Below, one piece after another: positions 16,699 to 24,230 of a DNA stretch of 64,000 nt (position 1 is the stretch's first letter; the number at the start of each line of letters is the position of its first letter). The stretch lies in the NCBI RefSeq assembly GCF_014084105.1, contig NZ_CP048289.1, positions 2,179,922-2,243,921 on the forward strand, given 5' to 3'. The DNA is from Streptacidiphilus sp. P02-A3a (GTDB taxonomy: Bacteria > Actinomycetota > Actinomycetes > Streptomycetales > Streptomycetaceae). The position numbers and the translations under genes were made by a program. Below the pieces are notes generated by a model. The model saw only the letters and a list, made by a program, of their open reading frames with translations. It had not been told where the DNA came from and searched no databases.

Positions 16699-17493
16699 TC
16701 AGGAACCGGCGAACAGGGCCCAGACCACCAGCGCGGCGGTGGCCGAGGTCTCCACCATCGCGCCGAGCACATCGCCGGTGATCCCGCCGAAGCGCAGCAC
16801 ACAACGGGTCAACAGCAGTGCGGCGCAGGCGATTCCGCAGAGCAGGGCGAGCAGCGCGCCGAGCGCGTGCCGGGGCCCGGAGCCACCGTGGCCGCCGACC
16901 AGCCAGCCGCCCGCGCCGAGCACCGCGAGCACGGCCAGCCCCACCGGGACGGCGTAGCGGCCGCGCACGGTACCGGCGACCATCGCGCCCAGACCGTCCG
17001 GGCGGGCCGAGGGCGTGCCCGCCAGGCAGCCGCGCAGCAGCGCGGACCGTCCGGCCACCGCCGCCAGCACCGCGCCGAACGCCCCGACCCAGGTTCCGGC
17101 GGTGAACGCCTGCGCCAGCGCGGCGATCTGGGCGAGCAGCGCCAGCAGCAGCGTCAGCACGCCGAACGGCCCGATGTCCGAGGCCTTCATGATCCGCAGC
17201 GCCTCGGCCGGGGGCTTGTTGCTGCCCAGGCCGTCCGCGACGTCGGCCAGGCCGTCCAGGTGCAGCCCGCGGGTGAGCGCGGCCAGCGCCGCGACGCAGC
17301 CGGTGGCGGCCAGCAGCGGACCGCCGTCGAGCACCCGCAGCAGCACGCCGGGCACCGCCGCCAGCGCCCCCAGTGCCAGCCCGACCAGCGGCGCGCAGAG
17401 CATCGCCCGACCGGCCGTCGGCCGGTCCCAGCGGTGCACCCGCACCCGCAGCACCGACAGCGTGCCGAAGGCGAAGCGGAGCCCCGCGAACAC
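16699..17493 (-). CDS. cobS: Adenosylcobinamide-GDP ribazoletransferase
   Basis: Polytopic membrane enzyme of 264 residues that joins adenosylcobinamide-GDP and alpha-ribazole in the last steps of cobalamin synthesis. The family motif LTRGLHLDGLADVADGLGS and several Ala/Leu-rich helices are present. GTG 17493 lies five bases past the cobT stop, with GAGG inside the end of cobT, so translation is coupled. A much longer open frame continues upstream through cobT and cobU in another frame but is only an artefact of high GC. It is the last gene of cobU-cobT-cobS. Confidence 0.93.
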   Translation of the reverse strand: MFAGLRFAFGTLSVLRVRVHRWDRPTAGRAMLCAPLVGLALGALAAVPGVLLRVLDGGPLLAATGCVAALAALTRGLHLDGLADVADGLGSNKPPAEALRIMKASDIGPFGVLTLLLALLAQIAALAQAFTAGTWVGAFGAVLAAVAGRSALLRGCLAGTPSARPDGLGAMVAGTVRGRYAVPVGLAVLAVLGAGGWLVGGHGGSGPRHALGALLALLCGIACAALLLTRCVLRFGGITGDVLGAMVETSATAALVVWALFAGS

Positions 17494-17498
17494 CTCGG

Positions 17499-18656
17499 CT
17501 ACGCCTCGTCGGCCGAAGGCTCGGCAGCGGCCCCGGCCTCGGGTTCGACCTCGGCGGCGGGGGCGGTCTCGGGTTCGGCCTCGGGTTCGGGCTTGTCGGC
17601 GGCCGGGGCCAGCGGCAGTTCCGCCAGCAGCGTCGAGGCGGCCTGGAGCAGCGGCAGGGCCATCAGCGCACCGGTGCCCGCGCCCAGGCTCACCCGCTGG
17701 TCCAGCAGCGGCTCGATGCTCATCCGCTCGTACGCCTTGGTCTGCGCCGGCTCGCCGGTGACCTGTCCGGCCCGCCACCACTCCGGGGCGCGGAAGGCGA
17801 TCCGCTGGGCGACCAGGGCGCAGGCGGCCGAGACCACGCCGTCCAGCAGCACCGGCGTGCGCCGCAGCGCGCATTGCAGCAGGAAGCCGGTCATCGCCGC
17901 GAAGTCGGCGCCGCCGGTGGCCGCCAGCAGGTCCAACTGGTCGGCCAGGACCGGGCGGGCGCGGCGCAGCGAGTCGCGGATCGCCGCGCACTTCACCATC
18001 CACACCCGGTCGTCGATGCCGGAGCCGCGTCCGGTGACGGCGGCTGCGTCGCTCCCGCACAGCGCGCCGACCAGGACCGCGGCGACGGTGGTGGAGCCGA
18101 CCCCGAGGTCGCCGAGCAGCACCAGGTCGGTACCGGAGTCGGCCTCCTCGTCGGCGACCGCCATGCCCGCCCGGAAGGCCGCCTCGGCCTGCTCGCGGGT
18201 GAGCGCGTCCTCGATGTCGATCCGGCCCGAGCCGCGCCGCACCCGGTGGTCGCTGACGCCGGGCGGGAAGGCGTCGGGTTCGGCGTCCACGGCCATGTCG
18301 ACCACCCGCACGGCCGCGCCGAAGCGCCGCGCCAGCACGCTCACGGCGGCGGTCCCGTCCAGTACCTGGCGCACCTGCCGGGCGGTGCTCCCGGCGGGCA
18401 GCGCGGAGACGCCGAGCGAGGCGATGCCGTGGTCGGCGGCGAACAGCACCACCTTGGCCCGCTCGACCGGCGCGGTCGGGCACTGGGCCTGGACGGCGGC
18501 CAGCCAGCCGCCGAGGACCTGCAACTGGCCGAGCGCGTCGCGCGGGTGGCCGAGTGCGCGCCAGCGCTCCTCGGCGGCCTGCCGGTACTCGTCGTCGGGC
18601 CGCGCGACCAGCGCGGAGAACTCGTCGAGGTCGAAGGCGCTGTCGAAGGTGCTCAC
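17499..18656 (-). CDS. cobT: Nicotinate-nucleotide:dimethylbenzimidazole phosphoribosyltransferase, altered active site
   Basis: Makes alpha-ribazole phosphate for the lower ligand of cobalamin. 385 residues: the fold is recognised from LFAADHGIASLGVSALP, LLGDLGVGSTTVAAVL and TGGADFAAMTGFLLQ. In the Salmonella enzyme a catalytic glutamate (E317) lies in a LGEGSGA motif. Here the segment reads LGAGTGALMALPLLQ with alanine at 326 (codon GCG at 17679-17681). The other glutamate (Salmonella E174) aligns with D183. A 40-residue Glu/Ala/Pro tail follows the domain. GTG start at 18656, nine bases after cobU. Confidence 0.92.
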   Translation of the reverse strand: MSTFDSAFDLDEFSALVARPDDEYRQAAEERWRALGHPRDALGQLQVLGGWLAAVQAQCPTAPVERAKVVLFAADHGIASLGVSALPAGSTARQVRQVLDGTAAVSVLARRFGAAVRVVDMAVDAEPDAFPPGVSDHRVRRGSGRIDIEDALTREQAEAAFRAGMAVADEEADSGTDLVLLGDLGVGSTTVAAVLVGALCGSDAAAVTGRGSGIDDRVWMVKCAAIRDSLRRARPVLADQLDLLAATGGADFAAMTGFLLQCALRRTPVLLDGVVSAACALVAQRIAFRAPEWWRAGQVTGEPAQTKAYERMSIEPLLDQRVSLGAGTGALMALPLLQAASTLLAELPLAPAADKPEPEAEPETAPAAEVEPEAGAAAEPSADEA

Positions 18657-18665
18657 CGCGGAAGA

Positions 18666-19310
18666 TTACCGTCCCGGGCCTTTGACGCGCAGCGGCTGCC
18701 CGGCGACCACTAGCAGCACCTCGTCCGAGGCGCCGGCCACGGCGGCGTTCAACCGGCCCAGCTCGTCCCGGAAGCGCCGCCCGGAGGCGGTGGCCGGGAC
18801 GATCCCGCTGCCCACCTCGTTGCTGACCGCGACCACCCGGCGCGGGGCGGACCGCCAGGCGTCGACCAGCGCGGCGGTGCGGGCCCGCAGCCGGGCCTCG
18901 CCGGTGGCGGCCCAGGCCAGGTCGTCCCAGGCGTCGACCCGGTCCATGGCGTCGGTCAGCCACAGCGCCAGGCAGTCGACCAGCAGCGGGCCGCCGCGGG
19001 CGGCCAGCAGCGGCTCCAGCTCGCAGGTCTCGGCGGTGCCCCAGGCGGCCGGGCGCCGCTCGCGGTGCAGCTCCACCCGCCGTGCCCACTCGGCGTCGCC
19101 GTCACGGCTGCCGCCGGTGGCCACGTACAGGACGTCGCGCTGCCCGGCCAGCATCCGCTCGGCGGTGACCGACTTCCCGGAGCGCGCTCCGCCGAGGACC
19201 AGGGTGCGCCCGGGCGCGGTCGGCCGCGCGCGCGGGCCGGACTCGCGCGGGCCGAACTCCAGGCCGACGCGCCAACCGCCGGGCCGGGACCGCTCTGTGA
19301 AGATCCGCAT
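18666..19310 (-). CDS. cobU: Adenosylcobinamide kinase / adenosylcobinamide-phosphate guanylyltransferase
   Basis: Bifunctional enzyme that phosphorylates adenosylcobinamide and attaches GMP, giving the CobS substrate. The P-loop GGARSGKS is near residue 40, followed by RDVLYVATGGSRDGDAEW and VSNEVGSGIVPATASGRRFRDELG, which are typical CobU motifs. About 214 residues from ATG 19310; a GTG at 19325 adds five residues and cannot be excluded. It leads the cobU-cobT-cobS cluster. I looked for a cobalamin riboswitch upstream and saw none; the 106-base gap to the divergent gene is too short for one. Confidence 0.93.
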   Translation of the reverse strand: MRIFTERSRPGGWRVGLEFGPRESGPRARPTAPGRTLVLGGARSGKSVTAERMLAGQRDVLYVATGGSRDGDAEWARRVELHRERRPAAWGTAETCELEPLLAARGGPLLVDCLALWLTDAMDRVDAWDDLAWAATGEARLRARTAALVDAWRSAPRRVVAVSNEVGSGIVPATASGRRFRDELGRLNAAVAGASDEVLLVVAGQPLRVKGPGR

Positions 19311-19325
19311 GGTTGCACTTACCAC

Positions 19326-19416
19326 GTCAAGGAAATATAAAGGTCAGATTTTTCGATTTGTTATGCTCTTGGGATCTTATGGGTTCACAGCAGTGACTCG
19401 GGATTGGGGAAGCCAG
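19326..19416. promoter_or_regulatory. AT-rich divergent promoter region
   Basis: The stretch between cobU (minus) and the Ig-like gene (plus) is by far the most AT-rich here (AAATATAAAGGTCAGATTTT and neighbours). It must carry both promoters. I cannot assign -35/-10 boxes with confidence. Confidence 0.5.
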
Positions 19417-19845
19417 ATGAACGCCGTCGCCCGCCAGCGCCTGATCAACGCCCGCAGGATCGCCGAGGCCGAGGTCGGTGCCGCGCCCGAGGCGGCCGTC
19501 GTCGAGCCGCTTCCCGACCGCTCGGCGCCGCGTCCGCTCGCGGTCACCGCCCAGGACCGGGCCGACGCGGTCTCCGGCAGCCCGGTGGCGATCGACCTGC
19601 TCGCCCCCAGCGCCGGGAGCCGGGCCGTGGTCGCCCTCGCCGGGCCGCCGGCGCACGGCCGGGTGGTCCTCGGCGACGACTCGACCGCCGTCTACACCTC
19701 CGCCCCCGGCTACACCGGCACCGATGTCTTCGGCTACCGGCTGGTCGACGCCTGCGGCCGGGTGTTCCGGGTGACGGTCACCGTCTCGGTCGCCCCGCAG
19801 GCCGAACCGGCGTCCGGCCGCGCCGTACTGGCGTACGCCGCCTAG
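19417..19845 (+). CDS. Single Ig-like (cadherin-like) domain protein
   Basis: 142 residues from ATG 19417 with GGGGA ahead of it. Residues about 40-130 match the bacterial Ig-like pattern usually found as long repeats in adhesins: PVAIDLLAPSAG, then PAHGRVVLGDDSTAVYTS, then PGYTGTDVFGYRLVDACG. Here it occurs once, behind a 30-residue Ala/Arg/Glu helix, with no signal peptide, lipobox or sortase motif. It therefore looks cytosolic or secreted by a non-classical way. It is divergent from cobU. Function unknown. Confidence 0.75.
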   Translation: MNAVARQRLINARRIAEAEVGAAPEAAVVEPLPDRSAPRPLAVTAQDRADAVSGSPVAIDLLAPSAGSRAVVALAGPPAHGRVVLGDDSTAVYTSAPGYTGTDVFGYRLVDACGRVFRVTVTVSVAPQAEPASGRAVLAYAA

Positions 19846-19897
19846 CGTCCTGGGTAGTCTCGCCGGGACACGGCAGCGCGCGCGAAGGAGTCCCAGC

Positions 19898-20200
19898 ATG
19901 GTGTGGACGTGGCAGTTCGAGAAGGCCGACGGTTCGACGGTGGCCGCGCCGAGCGGGGCGGAGGAGTTCCCCACCCAGGGCGACGCCGAGTCCTGGGTCG
20001 GCGAGACCTGGAAGGAGCTCCGGGACGGCGGCATCGACCAGGTCGTGCTGCTGGAGGACGGCGAGAAGATCTACGGGCCGATGAGCCTGCACAGCGACGA
20101 CAGCGACGACAGCGGTGACGACAGCGGCAGCGGCGACGCCGCGGTGGAGGGCGCGGTGGAGGGCGTGGACGCCGCCGCCGAGGCCCAGGCCGAGGCCTAG
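19898..20200 (+). CDS. Small acidic conserved hypothetical protein
   Basis: 100 residues from ATG 19898 with a strong GAAGGAG ribosome site. Residues 1-67 look folded (MVWTWQFEKADGSTV... VVLLEDGEKIYGPMSLH). The remainder is a disordered tail of Asp, Ser, Gly and Ala (DDSDDSGDDSGSGD). It is probably a small cytosolic protein of the type widespread in Streptomyces, function unknown. It follows the Ig-like gene by 52 bases on the same strand and ends at a strong hairpin. Confidence 0.75.
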   Translation: MVWTWQFEKADGSTVAAPSGAEEFPTQGDAESWVGETWKELRDGGIDQVVLLEDGEKIYGPMSLHSDDSDDSGDDSGSGDAAVEGAVEGVDAAAEAQAEA

Positions 20201-20204
20201 CCGA

Positions 20205-20244
20205 CCGAGCGGCCACCCCCCGGACCGGGGGAGTGGCCGCTCGG
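20205..20244. terminator. Strong bidirectional hairpin
   Basis: CCGAGCGGCCAC (20205-20216) pairs perfectly with GTGGCCGCTCGG (20233-20244), with an inner C-run/G-run extension. It lies between convergent genes, four bases past the stop of the small acidic protein gene. Confidence 0.85.
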
Positions 20245-20255
20245 CTGCGTCCGAG

Positions 20256-20289
20256 GCGCTACGAGCGCTACGAGCGCTACGGGCGCTAA
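20256..20289. repeat. 9-bp tandem repeat, four copies
   Basis: GCGCTACGA, GCGCTACGA, GCGCTACGG, GCGCTAAGG in a row, just downstream of the hairpin and before the end of the aldo/keto reductase gene. Likely slippage. Confidence 0.9.
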
Positions 20290-20303
20290 GGGTGCCGCGC
20301 GTG

Positions 20304-21308
20304 CTACGGACGGCCCTTGGGCGAGTTCGCCGCCGTCCGTGCCGGGTCGGTCTCGGCGACCGGCGCCAGGATCTTGTCGATCTGCTTCAGCAGTTCGGCC
20401 TCCAGCACCACCCCGGCCGCCTTGGCGTTCTCGGCCACCTGCTCCGGGCGGGAGGCGCCGATGATCGCGGCCGAGACGTTGTCGTTCTGCAGCACCCAGG
20501 CCACCGCGAGCTGGGCCAGGGTCAGCCCGGCCTGCTCCGCCAGCGGCTTGAGCAGCTGCACCCGCTCCAGCACCTCGTCCCGCAGCAGGCGGCTGACCAT
20601 CTGCGAGCCGCCCTTCTCGTCGGTGGCCCGCGATCCGGCCGGGAGCGGCGCACCCGGCAGGTACTTGCCGGTGAGCACGCCCTGGGCGATCGGCGACCAG
20701 ACGATCTGCCCGAGGCCCAGCTCCCGCGAGGTCGGGATCACCTCGCCCTCGATCACCCGCCACAGCGCCGAGTACTGCGGCTGGTTGGAGATGAGCTGGA
20801 TGTCGAGCTCCTGGGCCAGCCCGTGCGCGGCGCGGATCTGCTCGGCGGTCCACTCGGAGACGCCGATGTAGAGCGCCTTGCCGGAGCGCACCACGTCGGC
20901 GAAGGCCGTCATGGTCTCCTCCAGCGGCGTGGTCACGTCGTAGCGGTGGGCCTGGTACAGGTCGACGTAGTCGGTCTGCAGGCGGCGCAGGGAGCCGTTG
21001 ATCGACTCCATGATGTGCTTGCGGCTCAGGCCGCGGTCGTTGCGGCCGGGGCCGGTCGGCCAGTAGACCTTGGTGAAGATCTCCAGGCCCTCGCGCCGCT
21101 CGCCCTTCAGGGCTCGGCCCATGACGGCCTCGGCGCGGGTCTCGGCGTAGACGTCCGCCGTGTCGAAGGTGGTGATCCCGGCGTCCAGGGCGGCGCGGAC
21201 GCAGGCCGTGGCGGCGTCCTCCTCCACCTGGGAACCGTGGGTCAGCCAGTTGCCGTACGCGATCTCGCTGATGATCAGGCCGCTGCGGCCAAGATGACGA
21301 AACTCCAT
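20304..21308 (-). CDS. Aldo/keto reductase, potassium-channel beta-subunit-like group
   Basis: 334 residues. The full catalytic tetrad is present: D49, Y54, K80 and H121 (DLYQAHRYD). The pattern MEFRHLGRSGLIISEIAYGNW and the C-terminal IIGASRPEQVAENAKA (NADPH-binding end) match the KCNAB-like (AKR6-type) branch, typically general NADPH-dependent aldehyde/ketone reductases. The ATG start is clear. It is alone on its strand: the hairpin at 20205-20244 ends it, and the methyltransferase upstream is 66 bases away on the same strand and could share a transcript. Confidence 0.95.
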   Translation of the reverse strand: MEFRHLGRSGLIISEIAYGNWLTHGSQVEEDAATACVRAALDAGITTFDTADVYAETRAEAVMGRALKGERREGLEIFTKVYWPTGPGRNDRGLSRKHIMESINGSLRRLQTDYVDLYQAHRYDVTTPLEETMTAFADVVRSGKALYIGVSEWTAEQIRAAHGLAQELDIQLISNQPQYSALWRVIEGEVIPTSRELGLGQIVWSPIAQGVLTGKYLPGAPLPAGSRATDEKGGSQMVSRLLRDEVLERVQLLKPLAEQAGLTLAQLAVAWVLQNDNVSAAIIGASRPEQVAENAKAAGVVLEAELLKQIDKILAPVAETDPARTAANSPKGRP

Positions 21309-21374
21309 GGTCCTGCACCCTACGCCGCCGGTCCGGCGGCGATCACCGCCGCCGGTCGGTCGGGCCGGGCGCGG

Positions 21375-22223
21375 TCAGCCCGCGCGGGTGCCGACCAGGT
21401 GCAGCAGCGAGGCCACCGAGCGGTACGGGTCGGTGCGTCCGGCCCGCTCCTCGGCCTCCAGCAGCGCGGCGAGCTCGCGCGGGTCGCTCGGGGCCGGGGT
21501 GCCCTCGGGCACCTGGTCGGTGAACACCCGTACCCCGTACCAGCCGCGCAGCGGCACCGACAGCTCGGCCAGGGTCCGGATCAGCGGCTCCCGCCGGTCG
21601 CCCCGGCAGTAGGTGCCCTGCGGGCTGACGAAGTACGCGTCGCCGAACGCGGACACCGCGGCGGACCAGTCGCCCGCCCGCCCGGCGCGCATCGCCAGCG
21701 CGTCCCCGTTGACGGCCAGCACCGAGAGCATCCCGCCGGGGGCCAGCACCCGCGCCAGCGAGGCCAGCAGTGGTCCGGGCTCGGGCAGGTACATCAGCAT
21801 GCCGTGGCAGAGCACGATGTCGAAGCTGCCGGGGCCGAACCAGCGGCCGCAGTCGCCGCCCTGGCCGGTGAGCAGCGTGACCTTGTCCTGGACCAGCGAG
21901 GGCTCGCCGGACAGGGTGTGCTGCGCGGCGCCCAGCATGGCCGGGTCCGGGTCCATTCCGGTGACCAGGTGTCCCGCCCGGGCCAGCCGCAGCGCCTGCG
22001 TCCCCGGGCCGCAGCCGGCGTCCAGGACCCGCAGCGGCTGCCCGTCGGCCAGCTGGTCGGCGAAGTGCTCGGTGATCTGCTCGGCGAGCTGTCGCGAGAC
22101 CAGTTCCTGCCGGACCACGTCGCGCAGTGCGCCGGGACCGCACGGCCAGCCTCCGGAGGCAGGATGCGATCCGCCGTACCGCTGCTGCGGTAGGTGTCCC
22201 GTGGGGCGGTACGTCTCGATCAG
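21375..22223 (-). CDS. Class I SAM-dependent methyltransferase
   Basis: Methyltransferase domain with motif I VLDAGCGPGTQALRLARAG, a motif near DIVLCHGMLMYLPEPGPLLAS and the ARVLAPGGMLSVLAVN strand, resembling the SmtA/CmoM group. The start is uncertain: no ATG, GTG or TTG lies in frame between the stop of DUF3043 and V36. I place it at CTG 22223, which overlaps the DUF3043 stop as CTGA and has GAGGG nine bases before it. GTG at 22118 would give a protein lacking the conserved-looking YRPTGHLPQQRYGGSHP region. Substrate unknown. It is coupled to DUF3043. Confidence 0.8.
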   Translation of the reverse strand: MIETYRPTGHLPQQRYGGSHPASGGWPCGPGALRDVVRQELVSRQLAEQITEHFADQLADGQPLRVLDAGCGPGTQALRLARAGHLVTGMDPDPAMLGAAQHTLSGEPSLVQDKVTLLTGQGGDCGRWFGPGSFDIVLCHGMLMYLPEPGPLLASLARVLAPGGMLSVLAVNGDALAMRAGRAGDWSAAVSAFGDAYFVSPQGTYCRGDRREPLIRTLAELSVPLRGWYGVRVFTDQVPEGTPAPSDPRELAALLEAEERAGRTDPYRSVASLLHLVGTRAG

Positions 22224-22816
22224 GGCTTCTGCCCTCGCTTCACCAGCGGCTTGGGCAGGCGCAGCCGACGCATCTGGAGCGAGCGCAGCATCGCGTAGCC
22301 GACGGCGCCCTTCGTGCTCTGCCCGGCGAAGCGGATGGCCAGCTGCTTGCGCAGGCTCATCGCCAGCCACACCGAGTGCAGCACGATCAGCACGATCATC
22401 AGCACCCACACCATCAGGCCGATGTTCTTGACCGAGGCGCTCGGCAGCGCGTTCATCACCAGCACGATCACCGCCAGCGGCAGGAACCACTCGGCGGCGG
22501 TGAAGCGGGAGTCGATGTAGTCACGGACGAAGCGCCGGACCGGGCCCCGGTCGCGGTTGGGCATGGCCCGCTCGTCGTTGTTGATCAGCGCGCTCCTGGT
22601 CCGCGCCTGGTCGGCCCGCCGGGCGTCGCGGGCGGCACGGGCGGCCTCCTTGCGGTCCTGGGGCACGTAGGCGCGACCGCGGCGGTTGGCCTCGGCCTCG
22701 CTGCGCTTGGGCGTGGGCCTGCCCTTCTTGGCCTCGGCATCTGGGCGCACGGAGTCCTCCAGCTCGGTGAGCTGGTTGGAGTCGGTGGGGGCATCCTGGG
22801 AGCTTCGTCGGAACAC
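22220..22816 (-). CDS. DUF3043 family membrane protein
   Basis: 198 residues from GTG 22816. The N-terminal half is charged (Lys/Arg/Glu) and predicted cytosolic. Two hydrophobic helices follow at about 108-128 (WFLPLAVIVLVMNALP) and 132-155 (IGLMVWVLMIVLIVLHSVWLAM). The end is basic. The family is actinobacterial and has no known function. It is divergent from pspA, which works in membrane stress, so a role at the membrane is plausible but unproven. It overlaps the methyltransferase gene. Confidence 0.88.
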   Translation of the reverse strand: MFRRSSQDAPTDSNQLTELEDSVRPDAEAKKGRPTPKRSEAEANRRGRAYVPQDRKEAARAARDARRADQARTRSALINNDERAMPNRDRGPVRRFVRDYIDSRFTAAEWFLPLAVIVLVMNALPSASVKNIGLMVWVLMIVLIVLHSVWLAMSLRKQLAIRFAGQSTKGAVGYAMLRSLQMRRLRLPKPLVKRGQKP

Positions 22817-23055
22817 ATTGGCAAGAGTACGTGGTCAGCGGGTGTAACCCCTAGCCCCCGGGGGAACAAGGCCGTCCGGGGCGGGCTCCGCCCTGAGGTC
22901 GAGACGACACCTGCCCCAATCGGCCGCACGGATGACGCCGGTGCCCAGCCGCTGTAGCACTCTTGTTGCAGTCCGGTGCGCTGCGCTGAACGCCCCGCGC
23001 CCCGTAGTGTTGGGTTCGAGAACCGGCAGGCCGGAGAAGGGGGCGCACGAGGCCC

Positions 23056-23832
23056 ATGAGCGACGGAATCATGAAGCGGATGTCAATGATCTTCCGCGCC
23101 AAAGCCAACAAGGCTTTGGATCGTGCGGAGGACCCGCGCGAGACGCTTGACTACTCGTACACGAAGCAGCTGGAACTGCTGCAGAAGGTGCGCCGCGGAG
23201 TGGCGGACGTGGCGACGTCCCGCAAGCGGCTGGAGCTCCAGCTCCAGCAGCTGCAGAAGCAGTCGTCCACGCTGGAGGAGCAGGGCCGCAAGGCGCTGTC
23301 GCTCGGCCGGGAGGACCTCGCCCGGGAGGCGCTCACCCGCCGTTCCGGCATCCAGCAGCAGGTCGCCGACCTGGAGACGCAGTACCAGGCGCTCCAGGGC
23401 GAGGAGGAGAAGCTCACGCTCGCCTCCCAGCGGCTCCAGGCCAAGGTCGACGCCTTCCGCACGAAGAAGGAGACCATCAAGGCCACCTACACCGCCGCCC
23501 AGGCGCAGACCCGGATCGCCGAGTCCTTCTCCGGCATCTCGGAGGAGATGGGCGACGTCGGCCTGGCGATCCAGCGGGCCGAGGACAAGACCGCGCAGAT
23601 GCAGGCGCGGGCCGGGGCGATCGACGAGCTGCTGGCGTCCGGGGCGCTCGACGACCCGACCGGCATGCGCAAGGACGACATCACGGCGGAGCTGGAGCGC
23701 ATGTCCAGCGGCTCGGACGTCGAGCTGGAGCTCGCCAGGATGAAGGCCGAGCTGTCTGGCGGCTCGACCCCCACCCCGGCGATCGAGCCGGGCCAGCAGG
23801 ACCCGCAGGACACTCCTCGCCTCGACAAGTAA
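23056..23832 (+). CDS. pspA: Phage shock protein A / IM30 family protein
   Basis: 258 residues, almost all coiled coil (helices rich in Gln, Glu, Lys from about 20 to 225). The N-terminus MKRMSMIFRAKANKALDRAEDP is the amphipathic helix that binds stressed membranes. PspA forms ESCRT-III-like oligomers and supports membrane integrity; in S. coelicolor it is stress-induced. The start is ATG 23056; ATG 23071 (MKRMS) is possible. It is followed after 12 bases by pspAA and then by a 19-bp terminator, so this is a two-gene operon. There is no PspF or PspC homologue here, as expected for actinobacteria. Confidence 0.96.
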   Translation: MSDGIMKRMSMIFRAKANKALDRAEDPRETLDYSYTKQLELLQKVRRGVADVATSRKRLELQLQQLQKQSSTLEEQGRKALSLGREDLAREALTRRSGIQQQVADLETQYQALQGEEEKLTLASQRLQAKVDAFRTKKETIKATYTAAQAQTRIAESFSGISEEMGDVGLAIQRAEDKTAQMQARAGAIDELLASGALDDPTGMRKDDITAELERMSSGSDVELELARMKAELSGGSTPTPAIEPGQQDPQDTPRLDK

Positions 23833-23844
23833 AGGGAGATCCAC

Positions 23845-24123
23845 ATGATCGTCAGGATCATGGGGGAGGGGCAGTACGAGGTGCCGGACACTCTGGTCGA
23901 GCACCTCAACGAGTTGGACAACGCCGTCCTGGCGGCGGTCGACTCGGGTGACGACGCGGAGTTCCGGGTCAGCCTCACCGCGCTCCTCGCCGCAGTCCGC
24001 GCCGGTGGCACTCCGGTGTCGCACGACGCGCTGGTCTCCTCGGAGGCGACCCTCCCGTACCAGGAGGCCACCGTCGACGAGGTCAGGGACCTGCTCCGGC
24101 ACGACGGGCTCATTCCCGGCTGA
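23845..24123 (+). CDS. pspAA: PspA-associated protein PspAA
   Basis: 92 residues beginning MIVRIMGEGQYEVPD, the characteristic start of the small PspAA domain that accompanies PspA in actinobacteria, archaea and cyanobacteria. AAAGGGAG lies eight bases before the ATG. The domain is acidic and soluble, with no catalytic motif. It is believed to be a partner or regulator of PspA filaments. It is the second gene of the pspA operon. Confidence 0.92.
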   Translation: MIVRIMGEGQYEVPDTLVEHLNELDNAVLAAVDSGDDAEFRVSLTALLAAVRAGGTPVSHDALVSSEATLPYQEATVDEVRDLLRHDGLIPG

Positions 24124-24140
24124 AGCCCGGACACGTACGG

Positions 24141-24182
24141 AACGAGGGTCGGCCGCCCCCATCGGGGCGGCCGACCCTCGTT
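24141..24182. terminator. 19-bp perfect hairpin terminator
   Basis: Arms 24141-24159 and 24164-24182 pair without mismatch around CATC. The 5' arm begins AACGAGGGTCGG, so the 3' arm ends in CTCGTT. It lies between convergent pspAA and nadA and should serve both. Confidence 0.93.
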
Positions 24183-24230
24183 GCGTCTGATCGGGCCGGG
24201 GCCCGGTCAGGCTGAGGTGAAACGTTCCTG

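Noticed and set aside
16699-19089. Single minus-strand frame covering cobS and running through cobT and cobU
   Set aside because: Only its last third is CobS; the upstream part is out of frame with the real CobT and CobU and is Arg/Gly low complexity.
19311-19416. Cobalamin riboswitch before cobU
   Set aside because: The gap to the divergent gene is about 106 bases and lacks the B12-box pattern (GCCACTG-type core).
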